Assembly (NCBI GenBank): GCA_028279885.1
Contig: JANQMX010000064.1
Location: 1-64,000 of the forward strand
Direction: 5' to 3'
DNA length: 64,000 nt
Source of the DNA: Rhodovibrionaceae bacterium
GTDB taxonomy: Bacteria; Pseudomonadota; Alphaproteobacteria; Kiloniellales; DSM-21159
Position numbers and translations under genes: made by a program. Below the pieces are notes generated by a model. The model saw only the letters and a list, made by a program, of their open reading frames with translations, was not told where the DNA came from and made no database searches. Every line of letters starts with the position of its first letter. The first letter of the stretch is position 1. Positions 46,424-57,066 of the stretch are shown here, piece after piece.

Positions 46424-47844
46424 GCCCGTCCCCCCTGCTGCAGGGGTGGAGCGCCATCTTCCGGCGTGCTGCGCTCGCCGGGCAGGGCACGCACCAGCTC
46501 TTGGAAGCGGGCGCCGCGGGCCTCGAAGCTGGCGAACTGGTCCCAGGACGCGCAGGCCGGGGACAGCAGCACCACGGGCTCGGCGTCTTGCGTCGCGGCC
46601 TCGGCGGCGGCGGCCACCGCCTGGTCCAAGGTGCCGCAGCGCACGACCGGCACCTGGCCGTCCAGGGCCTTGGCGAAGTCCTCTTCCGCTTCGCCGATCA
46701 GATAGGCGGCGGCGAGGCGCGGGAAGAAGGGCTCCAGGCCGCTCAGGCCGCCTTCCTTGGCTTGGCCTCCGGCGATCCAGTGAATGCGCTCGTAGCAGGC
46801 CAGCGCCCGGGCGGCGGCGTCGGCGTTGGTCGCCTTCGAGTCGTTGACGTAGCGCACGCCGTTTACGATCTCGACCAGCTCCTGCCGGTGGGCGAGGCCG
46901 GGGAAGCTGCGCAGGCAGGCGGTGATCACCGCTTCCGGCATGCCGGCCGCCTTGCAGGCGGCATAGGCGGCAGCCGCGTTTTGCCAGTTGTGCGCGCCCG
47001 GCAGGCTGGCGACGCTGCCGAGGTCGATGGCGGCGACCGGCTGGCCGCCGGTTGCGTCGTGCAGCAGGCCGTCGAGGACGTAGACTCCGCCCTCGACCGC
47101 TTGCGTCGAGGAGATCGGAATGAGGTTCTGATCGCCCGCGCGGCGCAGCTCCTCATAGACGCCTTGCGAGATCTCGTCGTCGATACCGACCACCGCCGTG
47201 CGTGGGCTGGTCTGGCGCCGGAAGATGTTCTTCTTGGCGGCGACATAGCCCTCCATGCCGCCGTGTCGAGCCAGGTGGTCCGGCGAGATGTTGAGCCAGA
47301 CGGCGACATCGAAGGTGATCGAGAGGGTGCGCTCCAACTGGTAGGAGGACATCTCCAGCACGTAGGAGCCTTCGCGGCCGGCCGGTTCGAGCAGCAGCAC
47401 CGGTTCGCCGATGTTGCCGCCGACCTGGGCGTTGCGCCCGCCCAGGGTCATGATGTGGCCGATCAGCGCCGTGGTGGTGGATTTGCCGTTGGTGCCGGTG
47501 ATGCCGATGTAGTTGGCGTCCGGCTGAGCGCGGCCGAGCAGCTCGATATCGCAGATGATCTCGACCCCCTGCTCGCGCGCCAGGGCGGCCACCGGATGGG
47601 GCTCCGGGAAGGTGTGAGGGATGCCCGGCGAGAGGATCAGGCTGACCGGCTCTTGCCAGTTGCAGCGCTCGAGGTCGACCAGGGGGATCTCCTGTTGCGC
47701 GGCGGCGGCACGGCGATCCTCGTGATCGTCCCAGGCCCAGACGTCGGCGCCGCTGGCCATGAGCGCGCGCGCCGTTGCCAGGCCGGTCTTGCCGAGCCCC
47801 ATCACGGCGGCGCAATAGCCATGGTAGAAGGGGAGGTCGATCAT
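46420..47844 (-). CDS. murD: UDP-N-acetylmuramoylalanine--D-glutamate ligase MurD
   Basis: 474 residues. Uridine domain (AAVMGLGKTGLATARALMASG), ATP loop GITGTNGKSTTTALIGH, central NISPDHLARHGGMEGY and C-terminal WIAGGQAKEGGLSGLEPFF are present, the complete Mur ligase set. It adds D-Glu to UDP-MurNAc-L-Ala. It starts ten bases after mraY. Confidence 0.97.
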   Translation of the reverse strand: MIDLPFYHGYCAAVMGLGKTGLATARALMASGADVWAWDDHEDRRAAAAQQEIPLVDLERCNWQEPVSLILSPGIPHTFPEPHPVAALAREQGVEIICDIELLGRAQPDANYIGITGTNGKSTTTALIGHIMTLGGRNAQVGGNIGEPVLLLEPAGREGSYVLEMSSYQLERTLSITFDVAVWLNISPDHLARHGGMEGYVAAKKNIFRRQTSPRTAVVGIDDEISQGVYEELRRAGDQNLIPISSTQAVEGGVYVLDGLLHDATGGQPVAAIDLGSVASLPGAHNWQNAAAAYAACKAAGMPEAVITACLRSFPGLAHRQELVEIVNGVRYVNDSKATNADAAARALACYERIHWIAGGQAKEGGLSGLEPFFPRLAAAYLIGEAEEDFAKALDGQVPVVRCGTLDQAVAAAAEAATQDAEPVVLLSPACASWDQFASFEARGARFQELVRALPGERSTPEDGAPPLQQGGRA

Positions 47845-47854
47845 CGCGCCCCCT

Positions 47855-48940
47855 TCATCGCAGCTTCAAGGTGGAGAGCCCGGCCATCGCCAGGATGATG
47901 GCGATGATCCAGAAGCGAATGACGATGGTCTGCTCGGCCCAGCCCTTCTGCTCGAAGTGGTGGTGCAGCGGCGCCATGCGGAAAACCCGCTTGCCGGTCA
48001 GCTTGAAAGAGAGGACCTGGACGATGACCGATACGGTCTCGAGCACGAAGAGGCCGCCCATGATGACCAGTACCAGTTCGTGCTTGGTGATCACGGCGAT
48101 GCCGCCGATCGCGCCGCCGCAGGCCAGCGAGCCGGTGTCGCCCATGAAGACCATGGCCGGCGGCGCGTTGTACCAGAGGAAGCCGAGACTGGCGCCGACC
48201 AGCGCGCCGCAGAAGACGGCCAACTCGCCGGTACCAGCGACGTACTGGATCTGCAGATAGTCGGCGAAGATGACGTTGCCGACCAGGTAGGCGATGAAGG
48301 CGAAGCAGCCGGCGACGATCATCACCGGCACGATGGCGAGCCCGTCGAGCCCGTCGGTCAGATTGACCGCGTTGGAGGCGCCGATCATCACGATGATGGC
48401 GAAGGCGCCGTAGAGCCAGCCCAGGTTGATCGCCACCGCCTTGAAGAAGGGAACGGTGAGGTGGGTTGCGATCTCCGGCGGGGAGATGGAGACGATCCAG
48501 ACCGTCGCGATCAGCGCGATGACGAACTGGCCGAGCAGCTTCATGCGCCCTGGAAGGCCGCGGTGGTTGCGCCGGGTCAGCTTGAGATAGTCGTCGGCGA
48601 AGCCGATCAGGCCGAAACCCACGGTCAGGAAGAGCACGGCCCAGACGAAGCCGTTGCTGCGCGTCCAGAGCACGGTGGAGAGCACCAGCGCCAGCAGGAT
48701 GAGGACGCCGCCCATGGTCGGCGTGCCCTTCTTGGTCAGGAGATGGCTCTGCGGGCCGTCTTCCCGGATCGGCTGGCCCTCGTTCTGCTTCGACTTCAGC
48801 CAGCGGATGATCCAGGGCCCGAGCACGAAGGAGATGAAGAGCGCGGTCACCGTCGCACCGCCCGTGCGGAAGGTCAGGTAGCGGAAGACGTTGAACAGCC
48901 CGAAGTCGTCGGCCAGCGGGAAGAGAAGGTAGTACAGCAT
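47855..48940 (-). CDS. mraY: Phospho-N-acetylmuramoyl-pentapeptide transferase MraY
   Basis: 361 residues with about ten membrane helices. Active-site aspartates appear in [16 protein letters not shown] and in [14 protein letters not shown]; the late [15 protein letters not shown] is the family's histidine motif. It forms lipid I from UDP-MurNAc-pentapeptide and undecaprenyl phosphate at the inner membrane. It lies nine bases after murF. Confidence 0.97.
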   Translation of the reverse strand: MLYYLLFPLADDFGLFNVFRYLTFRTGGATVTALFISFVLGPWIIRWLKSKQNEGQPIREDGPQSHLLTKKGTPTMGGVLILLALVLSTVLWTRSNGFVWAVLFLTVGFGLIGFADDYLKLTRRNHRGLPGRMKLLGQFVIALIATVWIVSISPPEIATHLTVPFFKAVAINLGWLYGAFAIIVMIGASNAVNLTDGLDGLAIVPVMIVAGCFAFIAYLVGNVIFADYLQIQYVAGTGELAVFCGALVGASLGFLWYNAPPAMVFMGDTGSLACGGAIGGIAVITKHELVLVIMGGLFVLETVSVIVQVLSFKLTGKRVFRMAPLHHHFEQKGWAEQTIVIRFWIIAIILAMAGLSTLKLR

Positions 48941-48949
48941 CGTCCCCGC

Positions 48950-50371
48950 TCAGCCCCCCATCGCACTGTCCGCTGCGGGCCCGGCCAGCCCTTCGATGGC
49001 ATCGACGATGAGCGCCATGCGGCTGCCCAACGAGCCCTTCACTAAAACCAAGTCGCCTGGCAGCAGCGCGGCCGCCACCTGCGGTGCCAACTCGGCCGAG
49101 CTGGCGGCGTGGGCGCCGCGCAGCCCCTCCGGCAAGGCCTCTTGCAAGGCCGCCATCTCAGTGCCGCAGGTAAAGACCAGGTCCAGCCCGGCCTCCTCGA
49201 TCGGGTCCGCCAGTTCCCGGTGATAGCGGCTGGCGTCGGCGCCAAGCTCCAGCATGTCGCCGAGCACGGCGATGCGGCGGCCGCCCTCCAGCCGGCCGAG
49301 CACGGCCAGGGCGGCGGCGACCGAAATCGGATTGGCGTTGTAGCTGTCGTCGATCATCAAGAGCGTGCCGCCGGCGGCGAGGGGAATGCGCTTGCGCGCC
49401 CCGCGGCCCTTCATGGCCTTGAGCTCGGCGAAGCCCAGGACAGCGGTTTCGAGATCGACCTCGAGCGCGACCAGGGCCGCGACGACGGCCAGGGAATTCG
49501 AGACCCAGTGCTCGCCGGGCAGGGGCAGCGGATAGGCGATGCGCCGGCCCAGGGCCGATGCGGTCACTAGGCTGCCCTCGGCGCTCAGCGCGGCGTCCTC
49601 CAGGCGGATGTCGGACTGGCTGTGGCGCCCGAAAGTGAGGATGCGCTTGGCACCGCACTCGCGCGCGGCGGTCTGCAGGCGGTCGAAGTAGTCGCAGTCA
49701 CGCGGCAGAACGGCGATCTTAGGTCCGTCGAGGCCCTGGAAGATCTCTGCCTTGGCGTCGGCGATGCCGGCGCGGGAGGAGAAGAACTCGATGTGGGCAA
49801 TGCCGATATTGGTGATGACTGCCAGGTGAGGGCGCACCATCTTGGTCAGCTCGGCGATCTCGCCGGCGTGGTTCATGCCCATCTCGAAGACGCCGTAGCG
49901 CTCGTCCGAGGCGAAGCGCGACAGCGAGAGCGGAACGCCCCAGTGATTGTTCAGGCTGCTGGCGTTCGCGTAGCAGGAGGCGATCTTGCCGAGGCAGGCG
50001 CGCATCGCTTCCTTGGTGCCGGTTTTGCCCGCCGAGCCGGTGATGCCGACGATGGTCGCCTTGCTGCGAGCGCGGGCGGCTTTGCCCAGCGCCGCCAGCG
50101 CGGTCAAGGTATCGCCGACTTCCAGCAGCGGCGCGTTCTGGGGCAGGCCGCTCGGCCGCTGGTGAACCATGGCCGCGGCGGCGCCGCTTTCCAACGCGCC
50201 GGCAACGAAGTCGTGTCCGTCGAAATTGGGGCCCGCCAAGGCGACGAAGAGATCGCCCGGCGCCAGGCTGCGGCTGTCGATCGACACACCGCTGGCCGTC
50301 CAGTCGCCTTGCGCGAGGCCGGCGGTCGCCTTGGCGGCCTCCGCGGCGGTCCAGAGAGGAGCGTCGCTCAT
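48950..50371 (-). CDS. murF: UDP-MurNAc-tripeptide--D-alanyl-D-alanine ligase MurF
   Basis: 473 residues. N-terminal uridine-binding domain (GVSIDSRSLAPGDLFVALAG), ATP loop GITGSAGKTGTKEAM, NIGIAHIEFFSSRAGIADAK and IDDSYNANPISVAAAL are typical of MurF. It joins D-Ala-D-Ala to the tripeptide. The ATG overlaps the murE stop by four bases. Confidence 0.96.
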   Translation of the reverse strand: MSDAPLWTAAEAAKATAGLAQGDWTASGVSIDSRSLAPGDLFVALAGPNFDGHDFVAGALESGAAAAMVHQRPSGLPQNAPLLEVGDTLTALAALGKAARARSKATIVGITGSAGKTGTKEAMRACLGKIASCYANASSLNNHWGVPLSLSRFASDERYGVFEMGMNHAGEIAELTKMVRPHLAVITNIGIAHIEFFSSRAGIADAKAEIFQGLDGPKIAVLPRDCDYFDRLQTAARECGAKRILTFGRHSQSDIRLEDAALSAEGSLVTASALGRRIAYPLPLPGEHWVSNSLAVVAALVALEVDLETAVLGFAELKAMKGRGARKRIPLAAGGTLLMIDDSYNANPISVAAALAVLGRLEGGRRIAVLGDMLELGADASRYHRELADPIEEAGLDLVFTCGTEMAALQEALPEGLRGAHAASSAELAPQVAAALLPGDLVLVKGSLGSRMALIVDAIEGLAGPAADSAMGG

Positions 50372-51858
50372 GTCGCTTCGCCTCCTTCCGCTTTTCCGCC
50401 CAGCGCGGCGATGGCCGCCCGCGCTTCCTCGCGGTCGTCGAAGTGCAGGGTCTCCTCGCCGACGATCTGATAGGGCTCATGCCCCTTGCCGGCGATGACC
50501 AGCAGGTCGCCGTCGTCGAGCTGCGCAACGGCGGCGCTGATGGCTTCCCGGCGGTCGCCGATCTCCTCGGCATCGGGGGCGGCTGCCAGGACGGCAGCAC
50601 GCACCTTGGCCGGGTCCTCGCCACGCGGGTTGTCGTCGGTGACGATGCTGCGGTCGGCCAGCCTGGCCGCGATCTCGCCCATCATCGGCCGCTTGCCGGG
50701 GTCGCGGTCGCCGCCGCAGCCGAAGACGGCCCAAAGGCGCTTGTCGCAATGGGGCCGGAGGGCCTGCAGGACCGCCTCCAGCGCGCCCGGCTTGTGGGCG
50801 TAGTCGACGAAAACCTGGCCGCCGCGGGCGGTGCGGCCGACGTATTCCATACGACCCGGTGCACCCTTCAGGCCGGGAATCGCTGCGATGGCGGCATCGG
50901 CGTCGCCGCCTTCGGCCAAGGTCAACCCGAGGGCGGCCAGCACATTGCTGGCCTGGAAGGTGCCGACCAGATGGACCTTCGCATCATGCAGCGCGCTGTC
51001 ATGGCGGAAGCGCAGGGCCAGGCCGTCGGGTAAGGGCTCCGCCCTCTCCAACCGCAGGGCCGCTGCACCGCGTCCGTAGTCGATGACCGAACAGCCGCGG
51101 CGTTCGGCAATGGCGGCAAGTGGGCCGAACTGCTCGACCTCGCGGTTGAGCACCATGGTGCCGCCGGGCTCCAGCAGCTCTTCGAAGAGACGCGCCTTGG
51201 CGGCGAAATAGCTCGCCATGTCCGGGTGGTAGTCCAGGTGGTCACGGCTCAGGTTGGTGAAGGCCGCGCTGGTCACCCGCACGCCGTCCAGGCGGTACTG
51301 GTCGAGACCGTGGCTGGAGGCTTCCATGGCGAGGTGCGTGACGCCGGCAGCGCTCAGGTCTTTCAGCCAACGCTGCAGCGCGACCGGGTCCGGCGTCGTC
51401 AGGGCGGCCGGGCCCTCGATGATCGGTGGGACCAGCCCCAGGGTGCCGAGACTGACGCTCTTGTGGCCCTGGGCGGCCATGAGCTGTTGGGTGAAGCAGG
51501 CCACCGAGGTCTTGCCGCTGGTGCCGGTGACGGCGGCGACATGGGCCGGCTGCGCGCCATAGAAGGCGGCGGCCATCAGGGCCAGGCGCCGGCGCGGGTT
51601 CTCGTCGGTCAGGAAGGCGAGGGCGGGATGGCCTTCGGGGCGCATCGTCCCTTCCGGCGCCAAGACGGCGACGGCGCCGCGCGCCAAGGCGTCGCCGATG
51701 AAGCGCCGACCGTCGGTCAGGCTGCCCGGCAGGGCCGCGAAGAGAAAGCCGGGCTCGACCGCACGGCTATCCGCCGTCAGTCCGCTGATATCGAGCCCTT
51801 GCATTGCTTCGTTCATTCCTTCGCAGTTCGCGGCAGGCAGCAGGTCGGCCAATCGCAA
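50368..51858 (-). CDS. murE: UDP-MurNAc-L-Ala-D-Glu--2,6-diaminopimelate ligase MurE
   Basis: 496 residues. ATP loop TGTSGKTSVACF, NLSRDHLDYHPDM and the substrate-specifying TDDNPRGEDP (DNPR indicates meso-diaminopimelate rather than lysine) are present. It adds the third residue of the stem peptide. The start is TTG 51858, eight bases after GGAGG, with ftsI ending just upstream; the rare start may moderate its level. Confidence 0.96.
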   Translation of the reverse strand: MRLADLLPAANCEGMNEAMQGLDISGLTADSRAVEPGFLFAALPGSLTDGRRFIGDALARGAVAVLAPEGTMRPEGHPALAFLTDENPRRRLALMAAAFYGAQPAHVAAVTGTSGKTSVACFTQQLMAAQGHKSVSLGTLGLVPPIIEGPAALTTPDPVALQRWLKDLSAAGVTHLAMEASSHGLDQYRLDGVRVTSAAFTNLSRDHLDYHPDMASYFAAKARLFEELLEPGGTMVLNREVEQFGPLAAIAERRGCSVIDYGRGAAALRLERAEPLPDGLALRFRHDSALHDAKVHLVGTFQASNVLAALGLTLAEGGDADAAIAAIPGLKGAPGRMEYVGRTARGGQVFVDYAHKPGALEAVLQALRPHCDKRLWAVFGCGGDRDPGKRPMMGEIAARLADRSIVTDDNPRGEDPAKVRAAVLAAAPDAEEIGDRREAISAAVAQLDDGDLLVIAGKGHEPYQIVGEETLHFDDREEARAAIAALGGKAEGGEAT

Positions 51859-51863
51859 GCCGT

Positions 51864-53594
51864 CTACCTCCGCAGGGCGACCGGGACGGTCGTGGCCGTT
51901 TCGATCAGGTCATGGTGGTCTTCGCGCGGGCTGATGCCGAGCAGCGGCGCAGTGCGCTGGACGATGCGGCCGACCAGCGGGGCCGCGACCCAGCCGCCCG
52001 TCGCAAAGCCAAAGGTGTGCTCTTGCGGCTTCGGCTCGTCGATCGTCGCCAGGACCAGGTAGCGGGGCGCGTCCATGGGAAAGACGCCGACGAAGGACGC
52101 CATACGGCGATCGCGGTCGTAGCGGCCGTCGACAAGCTTCTCGGAGGTGCCGGTCTTGCCGCCGAGGAAATAGCCCGGCACGTCGGACTTGCCGCCGGTC
52201 CCGCGCTTCACCACCAGGCGCATGAGCCAGCGCATGGTCTCGGAGGTCTCTTCCTCGAGGATACGCTGGCGCTGGCCCGAGACGCCGCCTTTGATCAGGC
52301 TGGGCTCGACCTTGTAGCCGCCGTTGACCAGGGCGGCGACGGCCGCCGCCGTCTGCGCCGGGCTCACCGCCAAGCCATGGCCGAAGGAGATTGTCATGGT
52401 GCTGGCATCCCGCCACACGCTTGGGGCGATCGGCCGGCCGTTTTCAGGCAATTCCAAGGGTGCCCGCTCCAACAGGCCGAGCCTGCGCAGGTAATTCTGC
52501 TGCCGCTCGCGGCCCAGGGCGACGGCGACTCGCGCGCTGCCGATGTTGCTGGAATGGACCAGCACTTCGGGCAGGGAGAGCCAGCGGTTCTCCGGCTTGA
52601 AGTCGCGGATCATGTGGCGGCCGACGCGGATCGGCTTACTCGCGTCGAAGCTGTCGGTCAGGGTGGCCGCGCCGCTGTCCAGCGCCATCGCCGCGGTGAA
52701 CAGCTTGAAGATCGAGCCCATCTCGTAGACGCCGAGGCTGGCCCGGTTGAAGCGCTGGGACTTGTCGGCCTCTGCCGGGGCGGAGGGGTCGAAGGTGGGC
52801 AGGGAGACCATGGACAGCACTTCGCCGCTGTCGACGTCGAGCACGATGGCCGCACCGCCGATCGCCTCAAACTCCTCGATCGTCTTCGCGACTTCTTCCG
52901 CCACCAGGTGCTGGACCCTGAGGTCGAGCGAGAGGTCGAGCGATGCGCCGTTGGTGAGCTCCCGGTCCTGGCTGCGCTCGATGCCGCTCAGGCCATGAGT
53001 ATCGATGTCGGAGAAGCCGACCACGTGGCTGGTCAGCGGCCCGTGGGGATAGAGCCGCTTGGGCTGCTCCATCAAGGAGAGGCCGGGCAGCGCCAGCCGA
53101 TGCGCCGCCGCCGCCTGCCGCGGCGAGAGGTGGCGCGAGAGATAGACGAAGCCCTGCTCGCTATCCAAGCGCGCGGCGATCTCCGCGGCGCTCATGCGCG
53201 GCAGGACCTTCGCGAGGCTTTCAGCCGCGCTCTCGCGATCGCGGATTTCCCGCGGATTGGCGGTCAGCGAATACATCGGTGCCGTGGTGGCGAGGACCAC
53301 GCCGTTGCGGTCGCGGATATCCCCGCGCAGCGCTTCGCCGCTCTGCACGCCGACCGTGGTGAGAGCGTGCGCGGTTCCCGTCATGTTACCGATGGCGAGA
53401 TCGCCCATGCGGGCCATCACCCCGAGGAAGGCCAGGGCGAAGACGGCGCCGACAGCGACCAGGCGTGACTTGCCGACCTCCAGGTCACCCCGGCGATGGC
53501 CGTCCAGGGGTACGTTGATCTCGCTCTCCGGCACGGCGTCGTAGCCGCAAGGCGTGACCCGGCTGTCGGCCGGCGTTTTCGAGCGACCCATCAT
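51864..53594 (-). CDS. ftsI: Septal transpeptidase FtsI (PBP3)
   Basis: 576 residues. A short cytosolic tail and one membrane helix (about 38-58) are followed by the pedestal domain (RGDIRDRNGVVLATT) and a class B transpeptidase domain with SxxK in EMGSIFKLFTA, SxN in VHSSNIGSARVA and KTG in FLGGKTGTSEKL. It cross-links septal peptidoglycan as the partner of FtsW. Two ATG codons in a row (53594, 53591) lie behind GGAGG and overlap the ftsL stop. Confidence 0.96.
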   Translation of the reverse strand: MMGRSKTPADSRVTPCGYDAVPESEINVPLDGHRRGDLEVGKSRLVAVGAVFALAFLGVMARMGDLAIGNMTGTAHALTTVGVQSGEALRGDIRDRNGVVLATTAPMYSLTANPREIRDRESAAESLAKVLPRMSAAEIAARLDSEQGFVYLSRHLSPRQAAAAHRLALPGLSLMEQPKRLYPHGPLTSHVVGFSDIDTHGLSGIERSQDRELTNGASLDLSLDLRVQHLVAEEVAKTIEEFEAIGGAAIVLDVDSGEVLSMVSLPTFDPSAPAEADKSQRFNRASLGVYEMGSIFKLFTAAMALDSGAATLTDSFDASKPIRVGRHMIRDFKPENRWLSLPEVLVHSSNIGSARVAVALGRERQQNYLRRLGLLERAPLELPENGRPIAPSVWRDASTMTISFGHGLAVSPAQTAAAVAALVNGGYKVEPSLIKGGVSGQRQRILEEETSETMRWLMRLVVKRGTGGKSDVPGYFLGGKTGTSEKLVDGRYDRDRRMASFVGVFPMDAPRYLVLATIDEPKPQEHTFGFATGGWVAAPLVGRIVQRTAPLLGISPREDHHDLIETATTVPVALRR

Positions 53595-54148
53595 GGCTGG
53601 ACCTCCGTGGACGGCTTCGCGGTCTGCCTGATGAGCGGCAGCCCGGTCACCGGATTGATGTAGCGCGGGTCGCTGCCCAGCGACGAAGGAGCGGTGCTCT
53701 CGGCCGGCGGTGCCAGCAGCTTGCGGTCCGCCACCGGCTCGCCGATGAGCGCGGGCTGGCTCAGGACGGCATCGGCCAGCGGCATAACCCCGAGAGGTTC
53801 CATCGGCGGCTTGCGCTTGGGCATCGGCACGCCTTCCCTGGCCAAAGCCAGCTCGAGGAGCTCGTCGTCATCTAGCCGCATGGGCAGGGCCGAGAACTGG
53901 GTGATTTGGCGCGGCCGCATGGGCAGGAAGGTGAGGTGCTCCTCTGACAGAGCCGCGAGCCGCTCGGGCCGGTTGAGAAAGCTCCAATCGGCCTGCAGCG
54001 CGCGCAAGGCATCGGATTCCGTCAGGATGGCGAGGTCCACATCGGAGAGCTCGTCCTCCAGCAGCCGCACCTCCTGCTCCACCTCGAAGAGCATGTGGGC
54101 GGCGACGGCGATGGCGAGCAGCCAGACGGCGAAGAGCCAGCGTGTCAT
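53591..54148 (-). CDS. ftsL: Cell division protein FtsL
   Basis: 185 residues. ATG 54148 follows GGGAGAGA. A single N-terminal membrane helix ([19 protein letters not shown]) leads into a leucine-zipper-like coiled coil ([26 protein letters not shown]) and a Pro-rich C-terminal tail. It forms the FtsQLB activator of FtsWI. The call rests partly on position between rsmH and ftsI, since FtsL sequences diverge. Confidence 0.9.
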   Translation of the reverse strand: MTRWLFAVWLLAIAVAAHMLFEVEQEVRLLEDELSDVDLAILTESDALRALQADWSFLNRPERLAALSEEHLTFLPMRPRQITQFSALPMRLDDDELLELALAREGVPMPKRKPPMEPLGVMPLADAVLSQPALIGEPVADRKLLAPPAESTAPSSLGSDPRYINPVTGLPLIRQTAKPSTEVQP

Positions 54149-55125
54149 GCGATCTCTCCCGGCCAGGCGGCGGCCTCGCTCCGCTCCGCGGCACGGAGCC
54201 GGGCGGAACGGGCGCGCGGGTTGGCTTGGCACTCCCGCTCGCTGGGGCGGCGGGCGCTGCGCGTGATGAGCGCGAAGCTGGGCAGCCGTTCGGCCTGGGC
54301 CGGTGGCTGATGGCGGGATACTTTGGGGGCGCGGCCGCTGCGCGCCTGCAGGAAGCGCTTCACCGCACGATCTTCCAGCGAGTGGAAGGAGACGACGGCG
54401 AGGCGCCCGCGGGGCGCCAGCATGCGCTCGGCTGCGGCGAGGCCACGCTCGATCTCGCCGAGCTCGTCGTTCACGTAGATGCGCAGGCCTTGGAAGCTGC
54501 GGGTCGCCGGATCGATACCGTCCCGGGCCGGCTTGACGACGCTGCGGATGATATCGGCCAGTGCTCCGGTGGTCTCGATGGGCTGTTCCCGGCGCGCCTT
54601 GACGATCGCGGCCGCGACGGCGCGGGAGCGACGCTCCTCGCCGTAGCGCCAGAGGATGTCGGCCAGCTCCTTCTCCGGCAGTCCGTTCACCGCGTCGGCT
54701 GCGCTCGGCCCGCTCAACTCCATACGCATGTCGAGGACGCCGTCCTGACGGAATGAGAAGCCGCGCTCGGGCTGGTCGATTTGCGGCGAGGAGAGGCCGA
54801 AGTCGAAGGCGATACCGGCAATGGTGCCGCCGTGGCCGGGGATCAGGCGCTCCATCTCAGAGAAACGGCCTTGGCGAAACGCGAAGCGGCCTTCGCTTTC
54901 CTGCTCCAGCAGGTGGCCTTCGTTTGCTGCTTCGGGATCGCGGTCGATGCCGAAAACCTGCGTTTCCGCAGCGTTCAGAAGACCGCGGCTGTAGCTGCCG
55001 CGCCCGAAGGTGGCGTCGATGTAGATGCCGCCGTCGCGCGGCGCCAAGGCCTCCAGCACCTCGGCCAGCATGACCGGGATGTGCGCCTGGCCGGCGCTAC
55101 CGGCGTCCTGCGCCGCGCCCGTCAC
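54145..55125 (-). CDS. rsmH: 16S rRNA (cytosine(1402)-N4)-methyltransferase RsmH
   Basis: 326 residues from GTG 55125, which overlaps the mraZ stop (GTGA). Motifs: [33 protein letters not shown] for SAM binding, FGIDRDPEA and [19 protein letters not shown], characteristic of MraW/RsmH. It methylates C1402 in the 16S decoding centre. A longer upstream frame, antisense to the mraZ region, is not used. Confidence 0.96.
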   Translation of the reverse strand: MTGAAQDAGSAGQAHIPVMLAEVLEALAPRDGGIYIDATFGRGSYSRGLLNAAETQVFGIDRDPEAANEGHLLEQESEGRFAFRQGRFSEMERLIPGHGGTIAGIAFDFGLSSPQIDQPERGFSFRQDGVLDMRMELSGPSAADAVNGLPEKELADILWRYGEERRSRAVAAAIVKARREQPIETTGALADIIRSVVKPARDGIDPATRSFQGLRIYVNDELGEIERGLAAAERMLAPRGRLAVVSFHSLEDRAVKRFLQARSGRAPKVSRHQPPAQAERLPSFALITRSARRPSERECQANPRARSARLRAAERSEAAAWPGEIA

Positions 55126-55595
55126 GCGCCATCCCCTTCGATGCTGTCGAAGAGACTGTCCAGCGTTTCCGAGTCCTCGACCTTGTTGCCGCTCAAGAAC
55201 GCCTCGTGGCCGGCCGGGCTCAAGACCCGGAACACCCGGTACATGCCGCAGAAATAGACTTGATCCTCGATGCCAGCGCTCTTCATCAGGTCGGCCGGCA
55301 ACTGCACGCGGCCCGTGCCGTCCCACTGCAAGGGGCGGGCGTTCGGAAAGATCTGCGCGGTCAGCCTTTCCCGCTGACGGGAAAAAGGTGCAATCTTGTC
55401 GAGGTGCCGGCCGATCCACTGGAAGTGGGACAGGCCGCAGCCCTCCAGACCAAGGCCGTGCAATGCCGGATAGACCACGACGCCCTGAAAGGATTCCTGT
55501 GCCAGAGCCTGACGGAACAGGGAGGGAATCGAGACTCGTCCCTTGCGGTCCACCTTGTTCTCGTGGGTCCCGAAGAAGATGACCTCGTTGTCCAA
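55122..55595 (-). CDS. mraZ: Transcriptional regulator MraZ
   Basis: 157 residues with two SpoVT/AbrB-like repeats ([21 protein letters not shown] and, later, [17 protein letters not shown]), each with the DxxGR-type motif. It forms a ring that binds TGGGN boxes upstream of its own operon and regulates the dcw cluster. The TTG start at 55595 is supported by AGGAGA five bases upstream. A box array lies at 55721-55760. Confidence 0.95.
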   Translation of the reverse strand: MDNEVIFFGTHENKVDRKGRVSIPSLFRQALAQESFQGVVVYPALHGLGLEGCGLSHFQWIGRHLDKIAPFSRQRERLTAQIFPNARPLQWDGTGRVQLPADLMKSAGIEDQVYFCGMYRVFRVLSPAGHEAFLSGNKVEDSETLDSLFDSIEGDGA

Positions 55596-55720
55596 TCCAC
55601 TCTCCTGGGGCGGCGCTCTGCATGCCCTTGTTCCGTGTGGTTGTCGTCCTGACGTCCAGGGCTCCCGATGGCTTTGGTCTCCCGCCTGTGGGCAAACGTT
55701 GGGGTAGCTTGCCCTCTTGT

Positions 55721-55761
55721 TGGGAGAACATGGGATATCATGGAGATTTATGGGACGTCAA
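55721..55761. promoter_or_regulatory. MraZ box array overlapping the mraZ promoter
   Basis: Four 10-base units in direct repeat on the plus strand begin TGGGA, TGGGA, TGGAG and TGGGA (55721, 55731, 55741, 55751), matching the known TGGGN-N5 spacing of MraZ sites. On the minus strand a -35-like TTGACG (55761-55756) and a -10-like TATCCC (55737-55732) lie within the array, so bound MraZ should block RNA polymerase. Confidence 0.8.
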
Positions 55762-55859
55762 TTAACGAACTCTGAATCACTTGGCGTGTTCTTGTTTTGA
55801 TCTTGTTTTTGACGAGAAATTCTGCGGATCGCCAAGAATTGTCCTAGGCGAGTAGGGGC

Positions 55860-55886
55860 TTTGACTGATGGCGGTCGCCCGTCAAA
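55860..55886. terminator. Hairpin between rnpB and the mraZ promoter
   Basis: Outer arms TTTGAC (55860-55865) and GTCAAA (55881-55886) enclose a GGCG/CGCC inner stem. It lies about 35 bases beyond the rnpB 3' end and may stop or insulate rnpB transcription. There is no strong T-run. Confidence 0.4.
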
Positions 55887-55918
55887 GCGCGCAATGTTCT
55901 ATTTTTGTTCAGGAAAGG

Positions 55919-56341
<423 letters not shown>

Positions 56342-56366
56342 CAGGTATGGACCGTGCGCCAAGCCG

Positions 56367-57053
56367 TCAAGCGTGCTGGGCGACTGCCCGCAGCAGCGCG
56401 GCGGTCTCGCCATCAAGGATGCCGGTCACCGAAGCTGGCCGAAAGCGGCGCTGAAACGCGCGCAGCACGGCGGCCAGGTCCTCGTCGAGATAGCCGTAGC
56501 CGATTTGGCCGAGCAGCCGCTTGGCCTCATCTTCATCCATCTCGCCGCCCTGGTCGGTCGCTTCGGGCCAGAAGCCTAGGCCGGCGGCGGCGAGGCGCGG
56601 CCAGTCGAAGAGCTCGCCCGGGTCTTCCTTGCGCAGGGGGGCAACGTCGGAGTGGCCGAGCACCCGCCGCCGTGGGATGGCATGGCGTGTCACCAGGCAG
56701 AGCGAGAGCTCGATCAGCGCGGCCATCTGCGCTTCGGGGAAGGGTTGGTAGCCGAACTCGTGGCCGGGGTTGACCAGCTCGATGCCGAGAGAGCGCGCGT
56801 TGATGTCCGTGGCGCCTTGCCAGCAGGCGACCCCGGCATGCCAGGCGCGGCGATGCTCCGGCACCAGACGCAGGACTCGCCCGTCCTCCTCGATCATGTA
56901 GTGGGCGCTGACCTTGGCGGCTGGGTCGCAGAGCCGCTCAAGGGCCGCGGCGCTGCTTTCCATACCGGTGTAGTGCAGCAGCAGGATGTCGACGGGTCCG
57001 CCCTCGGGCCTGGCATCGTGGTTGGGCGAGGGATGGTCGTGGATGAACACCAT
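56367..57053 (-). CDS. amiD: N-acetylmuramoyl-L-alanine amidase (AmiD-like)
   Basis: 228 residues. A zinc amidase_2 domain (DILLLHYTGMESSAAALERLCDP opening, LGHSDVAPLRKEDPGELFDW near 140-160 with His and other ligands) is followed by a C-terminal peptidoglycan-binding helical domain (AVLRAFQRRFRPASVTGILD). No signal peptide is visible, so it is probably a cytosolic anhydro-muropeptide recycling amidase rather than an envelope enzyme. It lies next to rnpB, near the dcw cluster. Confidence 0.9.
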   Translation of the reverse strand: MVFIHDHPSPNHDARPEGGPVDILLLHYTGMESSAAALERLCDPAAKVSAHYMIEEDGRVLRLVPEHRRAWHAGVACWQGATDINARSLGIELVNPGHEFGYQPFPEAQMAALIELSLCLVTRHAIPRRRVLGHSDVAPLRKEDPGELFDWPRLAAAGLGFWPEATDQGGEMDEDEAKRLLGQIGYGYLDEDLAAVLRAFQRRFRPASVTGILDGETAALLRAVAQHA

Positions 57054-57066
57054 GGCAGGACAGGCC

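Noticed and set aside
45303-46490. N-terminal extension of the murG frame
   Set aside because: It is out of frame with ftsW over the same strand and overlaps it entirely; ftsW motifs are clear.
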